Below are positions 26,701 to 35,817 of a stretch of DNA of 64,000 bases, one piece after another (position 1 is the first letter of the stretch; every line of letters begins with the position of its first letter). This DNA is from Burkholderia sp. USMB20 (GTDB taxonomy: Bacteria > Pseudomonadota > Gammaproteobacteria > Burkholderiales > Burkholderiaceae). The stretch is from the NCBI RefSeq assembly GCF_000949135.2, contig NZ_JTAN02000013.1, positions 62,001 to 126,000 of the forward strand. The letters are read 5' to 3'. The translations under genes and the position numbers were made by a program. Under the pieces are notes generated by a model. That model was not told the origin of the DNA and made no database searches. It was given only the letters and a program-made list of their open reading frames with translations.

Positions 26701-29700
26701 ATGTCGAATGTACCTAAAAGTCCCGCGCCGACGCGGGCCAAAGCGCCGTCGGCGAAGCACCCGGATGGTGCGGCCGACGCGCGTCAGCAGCAGGGCCAGC
26801 CGCCGCGCCAGCAGCAGGAAAAGCCGGCGGGCAAGCCGGCCCACGCGCCGCGCGGCGACGAACGGCGTGGCGATGCGCGCCAGCCGTCCGCGAAGGGCGC
26901 ACCGCAGGCCGCCGGCGAGCGCGCTCCGCGCCGTGAGCGTGCGCCGCGCGCCACCGTTGCGCCGAATCCCGTTCCGCCGATCACTTACCCCGAAAGCCTG
27001 CCGGTGTCGGGCAAGCGCGACGAAATCGCGCGCGCGATCGCCGGTCATCAGGTTGTCATCGTCTGCGGCGAGACGGGTTCGGGCAAGACCACGCAGCTGC
27101 CGAAGATCTGCCTCGATCTCGGCCGCGGCCTCGGCGCCGGCGGCACGGGCCTGATCGGCCATACGCAGCCGCGGCGCCTGGCCGCGTCGTCGACCGGCCG
27201 CCGGATCGCCGAGGAACTCGGCACGCCGTTCGGCGAGGTGGTCGGCTACAAGGTGCGCTTCACCGACAATCTCGCGCCGGGCGCGTCCGTCAAGCTGATG
27301 ACGGACGGCATCCTGCTCGCCGAGACGCAGACCGATCCGCTGCTGAAGGCGTACGACACGCTGATCATCGACGAGGCGCACGAGCGCAGCCTGAACATCG
27401 ACTTCCTGCTCGGCTACCTGAAGGAAATCCTGCCGCGGCGGCCCGACCTGAAGCTGATCGTCACGTCCGCGACGATCGACGCCGATCGCTTCGCGCGCCA
27501 TTTCGGCACCGACGAGCGCCCGGCGCCCGTGATCGAGGTGAGCGGGCGGCTGTATCCGGTCGAGATGCGCTATCGCCCGGTGGCCGAGGATCGCCCGGCG
27601 GTGAAAAACGCCGAAGGCACGGGCGGCCGCGACCGCGTGAAGACCGCGCGCGAGGCCGAGCGCGACCTGATGGACGCGATCGTCGACGCGGTCGACGAAC
27701 TGTGCCGCGAAGGCCCCGGCGACGTGCTGGTGTTCCTGCCCGGCGAGCGCGAGATCCGCGAGGCGGCCGAGGCGCTGCGCAAGCACCATCCGCCGCACAC
27801 CGAGATCCTGCCGCTGTTCGCGCGGCTGTCGGCGGCCGACCAGGACAAGGTGTTCAAGGCGTCGAACGCGCGCCGCATCGTGCTCGCGACCAACGTGGCC
27901 GAAACCTCGCTGACGGTGCCGGGCATCCGCTACGTCGTCGACACCGGCCTCGCGCGCGTGAAGCGCTATTCGTACCGGAACAAGGTCGAGCAGCTGCAGG
28001 TCGAGTCGATCTCGCAGGCCGCCGCGAACCAGCGCGCGGGCCGCTGCGGCCGGGTGGCCGACGGCGTCTGCATCCGCTTGTACGAGGAAAGCGACTACCA
28101 GGCGCGCGCGCGCTTCACCGATCCCGAAATCCTGCGCTCGTCGCTCGCGTCGGTGATCCTGCGGATGAAATCGCTGCACCTGACGGCGATCGAATCGTTC
28201 CCGTTCCTCGAGCCGCCGCCCGGCCGCGCGATCGCGGATGGCTACCAGCTGCTCAACGAACTCGGCGCGGTCGACGACGACAACGCGCTGACGCCGCTCG
28301 GCCGCGAACTCGCGCGGCTGCCGCTCGATCCGCGCGTCGGCCGGATGATTCTCGCTGCGCGCGACCAGCAGTCGCTGCGCGAGGTGCTGATCATCGCGAG
28401 CGCGCTGTCCGTGCAGGACCCGCGCGACCGGCCGATCGAAGCGCAGGAGCAGGCCGACCAGGCGCACCGCCGGTTCGCCGACGAGCGTTCCGAATTCCTG
28501 CAGTGGCTGAAGATCTGGGCGTGGTTCGAAGAGGCCGTCGCGCACAAGAAGTCGAACCGCCAGCTGATCGACGCATGCCGGCAGAATTTCCTGTCGCACC
28601 TGCGACTGCGCGAATGGCGCGACGTCCATTCGCAGCTGCTGACGGTCGTGCGCGAACACGGCTGGCGCCTCAACGAGGTCGAGGCGACCTACGAGCAGGT
28701 GCATCTGGCCCTGTTGACGGGCCTGCTCGGCAACCTCGGCATGAAGGCCGACGACGATCCGCACTACCTCGGCGCACGCGGGATCAAGTTCTACCTGTGG
28801 CCGGGCTCCGCGATCGCGAAGAAGGCCGGCCGCTGGGTGATGGCGGCCGAACTCGTCGAGACGAGCCGGCTGTACGCGCGCTGCCTCGCGAAGATCGAGC
28901 CGGAGTGGGTCGAGAAGATCGGCGCCCACCTGCTGAAGAAATCGCTGTCGGAGCCGCATTGGGAAAAGCGTCCCGCGCAGGTCAGCGCGTTCGAGCGCGC
29001 GACGCTGTACGGGCTGCCGATCTACCACCGCCGGCGCGTCGCGTTCGGCAAGCAGGACCCGGCGCGGGCGCGCGAGCTGTTCATCCGCGGCGCGCTGGTC
29101 GAAGGCGAATTCGACACGAAGCTGCCGTTCTTCGCGCACAACCGCAAGCTGCTCGCCGACATCGAGCAGCTCGAGCACAAGTCGCGCCGGCAGGACGTGC
29201 TGGTCGACGACGAGCTGATCTACGCGTACTACGACCAGGCGATTCCGGAAGGAATTCACACGGGCGTCGCGTTCGAGCGCTGGTATCGGGATGAAGTGAA
29301 GAAGGGCGGCCAGGCGGAGGACAAGCAGCGCCTGCTGTACCTGTCGCGCGACGACCTGATGCGCCACGAGGCGGCGGGCGTCACGACCGAGCTGTTTCCG
29401 AAGCGCGCGACGATGGCCGGCGTCGAGATGGCGCTGACCTATCACTTCGAACCCGGCACGCCGCGCGACGGCGTGACGCTCGCGGTGCCGCTGTACGCGC
29501 TGAACCAGGTCGACGCGCGCCGCTGCGAATGGCTCGTGCCGGGGATGCTGAAGGAAAAGGTGCAGCTGCTGCTGAAGTCGCTGCCGCAGAAGCTGCGCCG
29601 GCATTGCGTGCCGCTGCCCGAGTACGCGGCCGGCTTCGTCGAGCGCACGGGCCGCGAGCGCTTCGGCGCGGGCGGCCTCGTCGAGGCGCTGATCGCCGAC

Positions 29701-31062
29701 GTGCGCGGCGAGACGCAGGTCGCGATGAAGACGGCCGACTTCAAGCTCGAGACGCTGCCCGCTCACCTGTTCATGAACTTCAAGGTGATCGACGAGCACG
29801 GCCGCCAGCTCGCGATGGGGCGCAATCTCGCGCAACTGCGCCAGGAACTCGGCGCGCAGGCGCAGCAGCAGTTCCAGAAGATCGCGGCGGCGTCGACGAT
29901 CGCGCCCGGCGGCGAAGCCGGCGCGGACGACGCGGGCGCCACGCCGGCGCCGCCTGCCACGGCGGGTTCCGCGGCTTCGGCGGCGAAGGGCGGCAAGCCG
30001 GGCAAGGGCGTCGCACCGCACACGGCCGCCCCGGCGGAAGCCGGCGCGACCGCGCTGTACGAGAACCTGACGACGTGGAACTTCGGCAAGCTCCCCGAGC
30101 TGCTGGAGATCCGCCGGCGCGGCCAGACGCTGTACGGCTATCCGGCGCTCGTCGATCGCGGCACGCATTGCGACGTCGAGGTGTTCGACTCGCCGGAGGA
30201 GGCCGCGCGGATCCACCGGGCCGGCTTGCGGCGGCTGTTCGCGCTGCAGCTGAAGGAGCCGATCAAGTTCCTCGAGAAGAACCTGCCGGGGCTGCGCGAG
30301 ATGGCGATGCAGTACATGTCGCTCGGCACGCAGGACGAGCTGCGCGACCAGCTGATCGACACGGCGCTCGACCGTGCGTGCCTGCAGGATCCGCTGCCCG
30401 ACGACGACGCGAGCTTCCACGCGCGTCGCGACGAAGGCCGCAGCCGCCTGAACCTGCTCGCGCAGGAAATCGCGCGGCTCGTCGGGCAGATCCTCGCCGA
30501 GTACGCGGGGCTCGCGAAGAAGCTCGCGCAGGCGAAGCCGTTCGCACAGGCCCACGCGGATCTGCAGCAGCAGCTCGCCGCGCTGGTCGGCAAGCGCTTC
30601 GTGATCGACACGCCTTACGTGCAGCTTGCACACTTCCCGCGCTACCTGAAAGGCATCGCGCTGCGGATCGACAAGCTGAAGGCCGACCCGGCGCGCGACG
30701 CGAAGCAGTCCGGCGAGCTGCTGCCGCTCGTCCAGCAGTACCAGCGCGCGGTGTCGCAGCGCGGCGGCGTCGCCGATCCGCGGCTCGCGGAATTCCGCTG
30801 GCTGCTGGAGGAACTGCGCATTTCGCTGTTCGCGCAGGAACTGCGCACGCCGATGCCTGTCTCTGTCAGCGTCTGCACAAGTCTGGGAGTCGATGCAGCG
30901 CTAGCGCAACGGCGGTTGTCCGGGCCGCCCGCGGCCGCCGGCCGGGCGCCGGCGCCTGCCGGGCAGCGCACGGCGGGCGGCGTGCGTTCGAAGTGCGAGG
31001 GCGACTTCCCAACCGGCAGGGCCGGTCGAGCGTTTTACAATCACTGCTGTTCCACGACGTGA
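26701..31062 (+). CDS. hrpA: ATP-dependent RNA helicase HrpA (3' end altered by two frameshifts)
   Basis: HrpA is a DEAH-box RNA helicase that rescues stalled ribosomes. After a basic low-complexity start (1-100), it has Walker A CGETGSGKTTQ, the DEAH box (IIDEAHERSLN), motif III TSATID, motif VI NQRAGRCGRVADG, then the HA2, OB and long C-terminal DUF3418-type domains. As read the frame runs 1453 residues to 31062. The normal ending (RLHKVWESMQR) is recovered if one base is added near 30868 and another near 30881. The stop would then be TAG at 30902-30904 and the protein 1401 residues. Confidence 0.93.
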   Translation: MSNVPKSPAPTRAKAPSAKHPDGAADARQQQGQPPRQQQEKPAGKPAHAPRGDERRGDARQPSAKGAPQAAGERAPRRERAPRATVAPNPVPPITYPESLPVSGKRDEIARAIAGHQVVIVCGETGSGKTTQLPKICLDLGRGLGAGGTGLIGHTQPRRLAASSTGRRIAEELGTPFGEVVGYKVRFTDNLAPGASVKLMTDGILLAETQTDPLLKAYDTLIIDEAHERSLNIDFLLGYLKEILPRRPDLKLIVTSATIDADRFARHFGTDERPAPVIEVSGRLYPVEMRYRPVAEDRPAVKNAEGTGGRDRVKTAREAERDLMDAIVDAVDELCREGPGDVLVFLPGEREIREAAEALRKHHPPHTEILPLFARLSAADQDKVFKASNARRIVLATNVAETSLTVPGIRYVVDTGLARVKRYSYRNKVEQLQVESISQAAANQRAGRCGRVADGVCIRLYEESDYQARARFTDPEILRSSLASVILRMKSLHLTAIESFPFLEPPPGRAIADGYQLLNELGAVDDDNALTPLGRELARLPLDPRVGRMILAARDQQSLREVLIIASALSVQDPRDRPIEAQEQADQAHRRFADERSEFLQWLKIWAWFEEAVAHKKSNRQLIDACRQNFLSHLRLREWRDVHSQLLTVVREHGWRLNEVEATYEQVHLALLTGLLGNLGMKADDDPHYLGARGIKFYLWPGSAIAKKAGRWVMAAELVETSRLYARCLAKIEPEWVEKIGAHLLKKSLSEPHWEKRPAQVSAFERATLYGLPIYHRRRVAFGKQDPARARELFIRGALVEGEFDTKLPFFAHNRKLLADIEQLEHKSRRQDVLVDDELIYAYYDQAIPEGIHTGVAFERWYRDEVKKGGQAEDKQRLLYLSRDDLMRHEAAGVTTELFPKRATMAGVEMALTYHFEPGTPRDGVTLAVPLYALNQVDARRCEWLVPGMLKEKVQLLLKSLPQKLRRHCVPLPEYAAGFVERTGRERFGAGGLVEALIADVRGETQVAMKTADFKLETLPAHLFMNFKVIDEHGRQLAMGRNLAQLRQELGAQAQQQFQKIAAASTIAPGGEAGADDAGATPAPPATAGSAASAAKGGKPGKGVAPHTAAPAEAGATALYENLTTWNFGKLPELLEIRRRGQTLYGYPALVDRGTHCDVEVFDSPEEAARIHRAGLRRLFALQLKEPIKFLEKNLPGLREMAMQYMSLGTQDELRDQLIDTALDRACLQDPLPDDDASFHARRDEGRSRLNLLAQEIARLVGQILAEYAGLAKKLAQAKPFAQAHADLQQQLAALVGKRFVIDTPYVQLAHFPRYLKGIALRIDKLKADPARDAKQSGELLPLVQQYQRAVSQRGGVADPRLAEFRWLLEELRISLFAQELRTPMPVSVSVCTSLGVDAALAQRRLSGPPAAAGRAPAPAGQRTAGGVRSKCEGDFPTGRAGRAFYNHCCSTT

Positions 31063-31068
31063 GTCTTC

Positions 31069-32058
31069 ATGCGCACTTTCCTTTCCTTCGGCCGCACGCT
31101 TGCGCTGGCCGCCGCCGTGCTGGCGCCTGCCGCGCACGCGAATAACGTGATCATCCTCAATTCGGCCGAAGCGACGCTTTCCCTGATCGACCAGCAGACC
31201 CGCCAGGTCGTCGGCACGATGCCGACCGGCAAGGAGCCGCACCACCTGATGGCGACGCCGGACAATTCGTCGCTGATCGTCGCGAATTCGGTCTCGAACA
31301 GCCTGATGTTCGTCGATCCGAAGACGGGCAAGCTGCAGCGCACGGTCGAAGGCATCGAGGATCCGTACCAGCTCGGCTTCTCGCCCGACAACAAGTGGTT
31401 CGTGTCGACCGGGCTGCGGCTCGACCGGCTCGACATCTACAGCTACGACGGCCGCGACCTGCATCTCGTGAAGCGCTTGCCGCTCGCGGTGATGCCGAGC
31501 CACATCGCGTTCACGAAGGACAGCAAGACCGTGCTCGTGTCGCTGCAGGTGTCCGGCGAGATCGCGGCGGTCGACCTCGCGACGCAGACGGTCAAGTGGA
31601 AGATGCCGGTCGGCAACGTGCCGGCGGGCCTGTGGATGACGCCGGACGACAAGTACCTGCTGGTCGGCATGACGGGTGCCGATTACGTCGCGGTCGTCGA
31701 CTGGCGCAATCAGAAGGTCGTGAAGACCATCCAGACCGGCAAGGGCGCGCACAACTTCCGCTCGCTCGCGGACGGCACGCACGTCGCGATCACGAACCGG
31801 GTCGCGAACACGATCAGCATCATCGACGAGAACACGCTCACCAAGGTCGGCGACATCACCGGCCTGCTGCCGGGCCCGGACGACATGGAGCTGTCCGCCG
31901 ACAAGAAGACGCTGTGGGTGACGTTCCGCTTCGCGAAGAAGGTCGGGATCATCGACCTGGCCTCGCGCAAGCTGGTGCAGACGATCTCCGTCGGCCGTTC
32001 GCCGCACGGCATCTACTTCTACGACCGCGCGCCGTGGAAGGCTGCGAACGGCGCGTGA
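31069..32058 (+). CDS. YncE-like YVTN beta-propeller protein, periplasmic
   Basis: A 329-residue protein with a signal peptide ending PAAHAN and repeated beta-propeller blades. Each blade has a YVTN-type pattern (NVIILNSAEATLSLIDQQTR, SLIVANSVSNSLMFVDPKTG, TLWVTFRFAKKVGIIDLASR). Such proteins bind DNA, metal or redox partners in the periplasm, and no catalytic role can be claimed. A TACAAT (31036-31041) upstream suggests its own promoter, which fits hrpA ending at 30904. The next gene starts 17 bases on. Confidence 0.85.
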   Translation: MRTFLSFGRTLALAAAVLAPAAHANNVIILNSAEATLSLIDQQTRQVVGTMPTGKEPHHLMATPDNSSLIVANSVSNSLMFVDPKTGKLQRTVEGIEDPYQLGFSPDNKWFVSTGLRLDRLDIYSYDGRDLHLVKRLPLAVMPSHIAFTKDSKTVLVSLQVSGEIAAVDLATQTVKWKMPVGNVPAGLWMTPDDKYLLVGMTGADYVAVVDWRNQKVVKTIQTGKGAHNFRSLADGTHVAITNRVANTISIIDENTLTKVGDITGLLPGPDDMELSADKKTLWVTFRFAKKVGIIDLASRKLVQTISVGRSPHGIYFYDRAPWKAANGA

Positions 32059-32074
32059 CGGGCGGAGGCGGACG

Positions 32075-33049
32075 ATGCTGCACCTGATCGATGCGTTCGT
32101 GTCGGACATCCAGACCTGGCTGTACGTCGACGTCGTGCAGCCGCTCCTCTTCAAGTTCAACCTGATGGACTATGACGAGGACACCTACGACGCGCTGTAC
32201 TGGGTGATCATCGGCGCGCTCCAGATGGTGCTGATGTTCGCGCTGCTGCGCCCGCTCGAGGCGCTCGCGCCCGTCGAGCGCTGGAAGAACCGCCGCGCGG
32301 TGCGGGTCGACGTGATCTATACCGCGATCTCGAAGCTCGGCATCTACACGCTGTTCTTCTTCTTCGCGCTGCAGCCGGTGTTCGACCGCTTCCAGGCGTG
32401 GCTGCGCCTGCACGGCGTTGCGAACGTCAACCTCGATTATCTGTGGCCGGGCGTGACCTCGCGGCCGATCGTCGCGTTCGCGATCTACCTCGTCGTGCTC
32501 GACTTCGCCGGCTACTGGTATCACCGCTGGCAGCACAAGTTCGGCATCTGGTGGGAGCTGCACGCGGTGCATCACAGCCAGCGGCAGATGTCGTTGTGGT
32601 GCGACGACCGCAACCACCTGCTCGACAACGTGCTGCAATCCTGCTTCTTCGCGGCGATCGCGCTCGTAATCGGCGTGACGCCGTCGCAGTTCGTCGTGCT
32701 GACCGCGGTCACGAACTTCGTGCAGAGCATCCAGCATACGAATGCGCGGCTGTCGTTCGGCTGGCTCGGCGAGCGCCTGCTCGTGAGCCCGACCTTCCAC
32801 CGGCGCCACCACGCGGTCGGCTATGGCCACGAAGGCACCAAGTACGGCTGCAACTTCGGCGTGCTGTTCCCGTGGTGGGACATGATGTTCGGCACCGCGT
32901 CGTGGAACCGCACGGTCGAGCCGACCGGCATCCGCGAGCAGGTCGAAGGCGTGTCCTACGGCGAAGGCTTCTGGGCGCAGCACGGCCTCGCGTTCGTGCG
33001 GATCTTCCGGCGCCTCGTTCCCGCGAAGCGCGGCGCGGCGTCGGCCTGA
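32075..33049 (+). CDS. Sterol desaturase / fatty acid hydroxylase family membrane protein
   Basis: A 324-residue integral membrane di-iron enzyme. It shows the three His clusters of the family: YHRWQHKFG, HAVHHSQRQM and HRRHHAVGYGHEG, within four to five hydrophobic helices. These bind two irons that hydroxylate or desaturate lipid chains. The bacterial substrate is not known here; hopanoids, ornithine lipids or fatty acids are options. It sits 17 bases behind the beta-propeller gene, so the two may be linked in an operon. Confidence 0.88.
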   Translation: MLHLIDAFVSDIQTWLYVDVVQPLLFKFNLMDYDEDTYDALYWVIIGALQMVLMFALLRPLEALAPVERWKNRRAVRVDVIYTAISKLGIYTLFFFFALQPVFDRFQAWLRLHGVANVNLDYLWPGVTSRPIVAFAIYLVVLDFAGYWYHRWQHKFGIWWELHAVHHSQRQMSLWCDDRNHLLDNVLQSCFFAAIALVIGVTPSQFVVLTAVTNFVQSIQHTNARLSFGWLGERLLVSPTFHRRHHAVGYGHEGTKYGCNFGVLFPWWDMMFGTASWNRTVEPTGIREQVEGVSYGEGFWAQHGLAFVRIFRRLVPAKRGAASA

Positions 33050-33081
33050 GCGCGTCACTTTCCCGTTGAACGGCTTTCCCG

Positions 33082-33123
33082 CACGGCCCGCATGCGCTTT
33101 GGCGCATGCGGGCCGTGTGGTTT
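33082..33123 (+). terminator. Long hairpin after the membrane hydroxylase gene
   Basis: A perfect 16-base stem (33082-33097 with 33102-33117) with the loop TTTG, followed by TGGTTT and further T-rich DNA. It is a probable terminator between the hydroxylase and the EI24 gene. Confidence 0.7.
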
Positions 33124-33160
33124 ATCCTTTTCCCGTTTTTCATCGTCGATACAGGTTCGC

Positions 33161-33988
33161 ATGAACGACTTGCTGCGCTCCTTCGTCCGGGCGTTCGCCA
33201 GCGCGCTGCACCCGCGCATGCTGTGGCTCACCCTGATGCCGTTCGTCGTCTCCGCGCTGCTGTGGGGCGTCGTGCTGTGGTTCTCGTGGCAGACGCTGAT
33301 CGACGCCGCGCGCGGCGCGCTCGACGGCTTCGTGCTGACCGCCGCGCTGTACCGCGCGTTCGACGCGCTCGGGATGTCGCAGCTGCATGCGGTCGTCGCG
33401 CCGTTCGTCGTCGTGTCGCTCGCGATTCCGCTGATCGTGCTGACCGTGCTGCTGCTGATCGCGACGATCTCGATGCCGGTCGTGATCAGGCACCTGTCGA
33501 ACCGGCAGTTCGCCGCGCTGGAGGCGAAGCGGGGCGGCACGTTCTTCGGCAGCGTGTTCAATTCGCTCGGCGCGGCGATCGTGGGTGTCGTGCTGCTCGT
33601 CGTCACGATTCCGCTGTGGCTGATCCCGCCGTTCTTCGCGTTGTTGCCGCCGGTGATCTGGGGCTGGCTCACGTACCGCGTGATGACCTACGACGCGCTC
33701 GCGCAGCACGCGAGCCGCGACGAACGCCGCGCGCTCGTGCGCCAGCATCGCTGGCCGCTGATCGGCATCGGCGTCGCGACCGGGCTGCTCGGCACCGTGC
33801 CGACCTTCGTGTGGGTGTCGTCGGTCTGGATGATGGTGCTGTTTCCGTTCGTGGCGGCGGCCATGATCTGGGTTTACGCTTTCATCCTCGTCTTCTCGGC
33901 GCTGTGGTTCGGGCACTATTGCCTGCGCGCGCTGGACGACCTGCGTGCGAGTTCGCGCGCCACCGCAATCGACATGGGGCAGGCATGA
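33161..33988 (+). CDS. EI24 domain-containing inner-membrane protein
   Basis: A 275-residue protein with four to six hydrophobic helices and the EI24/CysZ-like layout: MNDLLRSFVRAFASALHPRM at the start, LTLMPFVVSALLWGVVLWF, a tight pair of helices near VVSLAIPLIVLTVLLLIATI, and WGWLTYRVMTYDALAQHAS. In the related CysZ this fold carries sulfate, but Burkholderia members are not characterised. The ATG at 33161 is preferred to a longer frame. Its stop overlaps the next start (ATGA), so translation is coupled. Confidence 0.8.
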   Translation: MNDLLRSFVRAFASALHPRMLWLTLMPFVVSALLWGVVLWFSWQTLIDAARGALDGFVLTAALYRAFDALGMSQLHAVVAPFVVVSLAIPLIVLTVLLLIATISMPVVIRHLSNRQFAALEAKRGGTFFGSVFNSLGAAIVGVVLLVVTIPLWLIPPFFALLPPVIWGWLTYRVMTYDALAQHASRDERRALVRQHRWPLIGIGVATGLLGTVPTFVWVSSVWMMVLFPFVAAAMIWVYAFILVFSALWFGHYCLRALDDLRASSRATAIDMGQA

Positions 33989-34800
33989 GCATCGGCATCA
34001 TCATCATCGGCGACGAAATCCTTTCGGGCCGCCGGCAGGACAAGCATCTGGCGAAGGTCATCGAACTGCTCGGCGCGCGCGGCCTCGCGCTCGACTGGGC
34101 CGAATACGTCGGCGACGATCCGGCGCGGATCACCGCGACGCTCGCGCGCGCGATCGCGTCGGGCGACATCGTGTTCTCCACGGGCGGGATCGGCGCGACG
34201 CCGGACGACCACACGCGCCAATGCGCGGCCGCCGCGCTCGGCGTGCCGCTCGTGCTGCATCCGGAAGCGAAGGCGCTGATCTCGGAGCGCATTCGCGAGA
34301 CGCACACCGATGCGGCCACGCCGGTCGACTTCGAATCGCCGGAAAACCAGCATCGCTTCAACATGGGCGTGTTCCCGGCGGGCGCGACGATCATCCCGAA
34401 CGGCTATAACCGGATTCCCGGTTTCTCGGTCGGCGATCTCCATTTCGTGCCGGGCTTCCCGGTGATGGCGTGGCCGATGATCGAATGGGTGCTCGACACG
34501 AAGTACCGGCATCTCCATCATGCGACGCCGCACGCGGAGCGCTCGCTGTACGTGTTCGAACTGCCGGAGTCGACGCTCACGCCGCTGATGGAGAAGATCG
34601 AGCGCGATTTCCCGAGTGTGCGCGTGTTCAGCCTGCCGAGCGTCGGCGATGCCGAGCGCGGCGGGATCTATGCGCGCCGGCATATCGACCTCGGCGTGAA
34701 GGGCGAGCCGGAGGCGGTCGCGGCCGCGTTCGTGAAGCTGCGCGAAGGCGTGCACCTGCTCGGCGGCGACGTGGTCGAACCGGAGGCGCCGCGCGCCTGA
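33985..34800 (+). CDS. MoaB/CinA-type molybdopterin-binding domain protein
   Basis: A 271-residue protein whose N-terminal 170 residues form a MoCF_biosynth (molybdopterin-binding) domain: IGIIIIGDEILSGRRQDKHL, VFSTGGIGATPDDHT and VPGFPVMAWPMIEW. The C-terminal 100 residues resemble the COG1058 form found with CinA. Members are linked to competence/damage-inducible proteins or nucleotide metabolism rather than firmly to cofactor synthesis. It overlaps the EI24 gene by four bases. Confidence 0.85.
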   Translation: MSIGIIIIGDEILSGRRQDKHLAKVIELLGARGLALDWAEYVGDDPARITATLARAIASGDIVFSTGGIGATPDDHTRQCAAAALGVPLVLHPEAKALISERIRETHTDAATPVDFESPENQHRFNMGVFPAGATIIPNGYNRIPGFSVGDLHFVPGFPVMAWPMIEWVLDTKYRHLHHATPHAERSLYVFELPESTLTPLMEKIERDFPSVRVFSLPSVGDAERGGIYARRHIDLGVKGEPEAVAAAFVKLREGVHLLGGDVVEPEAPRA

Positions 34801-34861
34801 AGGCCTGAAGGCCGCGCGCGTCGATCGCGCATGCGGGCCGTTGAACGGCCCCGCAAAAACC

Positions 34862-34884
34862 ACGGGCCGCGCAACGCGGCCCGT
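34862..34884 (-). terminator. Terminator of the rhodanese gene
   Basis: A 10-base perfect stem (34862-34871 with 34875-34884) with a 3-base loop. Read on the minus strand it runs into GGTTTTTGC. It lies 63 bases past the rhodanese stop. Confidence 0.7.
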
Positions 34885-34947
34885 CATCGGGATGTCATCG
34901 CCCGGCTCGACGATGTGGCAGTCGGGCGTGCCTGGGCGGATGCGCCG

Positions 34948-35412
34948 TCAGGCGCCGATCCACGGCAGTTTCCGGAAGCACCAGCCGTCGACCGTCTTGC
35001 GGTGGCCTTCGGCATCCTTGCCGCCCTCGAAGCCTTCGAGCAGGTCGAAGGCCTTCGTGAAGCCGGCCTGCGTCGACGCGACCGCGGCGAGCTTCGAGCG
35101 CGCGGCGCTGCGGCACAGGAACAGGATCGGCGTATCGGCCGGGAGGGCCGCTTTCAGTTGATCGATGAATTCGGCGTTCGGCACGCCGCCCGGATAGCGC
35201 GTCCATTCGAGGTGCAGGTACTGGCCGTCGCCGACGAGCGGGCGGCCGATCCAGTCGAGCTCGGCGCGGGTGCGCACGTCGACGAGGCGTGCCGACGGGT
35301 CGAGCTGCAGCAGTTCGAATGCCTCGGCCGGCAGCAGGGCGCCGGCATAGTTGAGCGCGCCTTGGGCGCGGCGTTCTTCGGCCTTCGCGTAAAGCTGGTC
35401 GAGCGTACTCAT
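34948..35412 (-). CDS. Rhodanese-like domain protein
   Basis: A 154-residue single-domain rhodanese that probably moves sulfane sulfur. The fold runs from LVDVRTRAELDWIG to the active-site loop LFLCRSAARSK, whose Cys would carry the persulfide; KAFDLLEGFEGGKD follows. The N-terminal 35 residues are helical and specific to the family in beta-proteobacteria. The partner acceptor is unknown. It is divergent from glnA. Confidence 0.88.
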   Translation of the reverse strand: MSTLDQLYAKAEERRAQGALNYAGALLPAEAFELLQLDPSARLVDVRTRAELDWIGRPLVGDGQYLHLEWTRYPGGVPNAEFIDQLKAALPADTPILFLCRSAARSKLAAVASTQAGFTKAFDLLEGFEGGKDAEGHRKTVDGWCFRKLPWIGA

Positions 35413-35506
35413 GGCAGGAGGTCTCCGTATCGGTCAAACGAACATTCTAGCGCGGCGCCGCCGCGCGGATGTCCGCGTGCCCGGTGGCGCATGCACCGCC
35501 CACGCG

Positions 35507-35523
35507 CTCACCAAAAGAGTGCA
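35507..35523. promoter_or_regulatory. NtrC-like enhancer site, distal
   Basis: CTCACC-AAAAG-AGTGCA resembles the NtrC dyad TGCACC-n5-GGTGCA at nine of twelve positions. It lies 70 bases upstream of the stronger site and on the same side as the glnA sigma-54 promoter. Confidence 0.45.
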
Positions 35524-35576
35524 GAATGGCACGAATGCACCAAAAAGATTCGTCGACGCCGTCGCCTCCCCGGGAT

Positions 35577-35593
35577 TGCACCGTTGCGGTGCG
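35577..35593. promoter_or_regulatory. NtrC enhancer site upstream of glnA
   Basis: TGCACC-GTTGC-GGTGCG matches the NtrC consensus dyad at eleven of twelve positions. It lies about 100-120 bases upstream of the -24/-12 promoter, the usual range for an enhancer site. Confidence 0.7.
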
Positions 35594-35689
35594 GAGGCGC
35601 CGCCGCCGGTGCGGCGCCCGGCCCCGGAATCGCGCAGCCGGGCCCCGCTACGGCGCGGGTCGGCGTGATTCGCGTCGGTTTTGCGATGG

Positions 35690-35706
35690 TTGGCACGGAA
35701 GCTGCT
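35690..35706 (+). promoter_or_regulatory. Sigma-54 promoter of glnA
   Basis: TTGGCACGGAAGCTGCT has the invariant GG (35692-35693) and GC (35704-35705) ten bases apart, as sigma-54 promoters need. It lies 112 bases before the glnA ATG, downstream of NtrC-like sites, so transcription should rise under nitrogen limitation. Confidence 0.75.
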
Positions 35707-35817
35707 ATATAGAATTCGGTCGACCCGGGGCACGCTGCGCCAAAGCCAGACTCCGGGCAGCTCGATAAACGAGGCGGTTCCCAGTCCGCCGGAATTGTTC
35801 AATCAGGAGAAGAGGTT

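Noticed and set aside
26686-30633. Minus-strand frame of 1315 codons opposite hrpA
   Set aside because: Despite its length it mirrors a conserved helicase and shows only Arg, Ala and His-rich low-complexity sequence.
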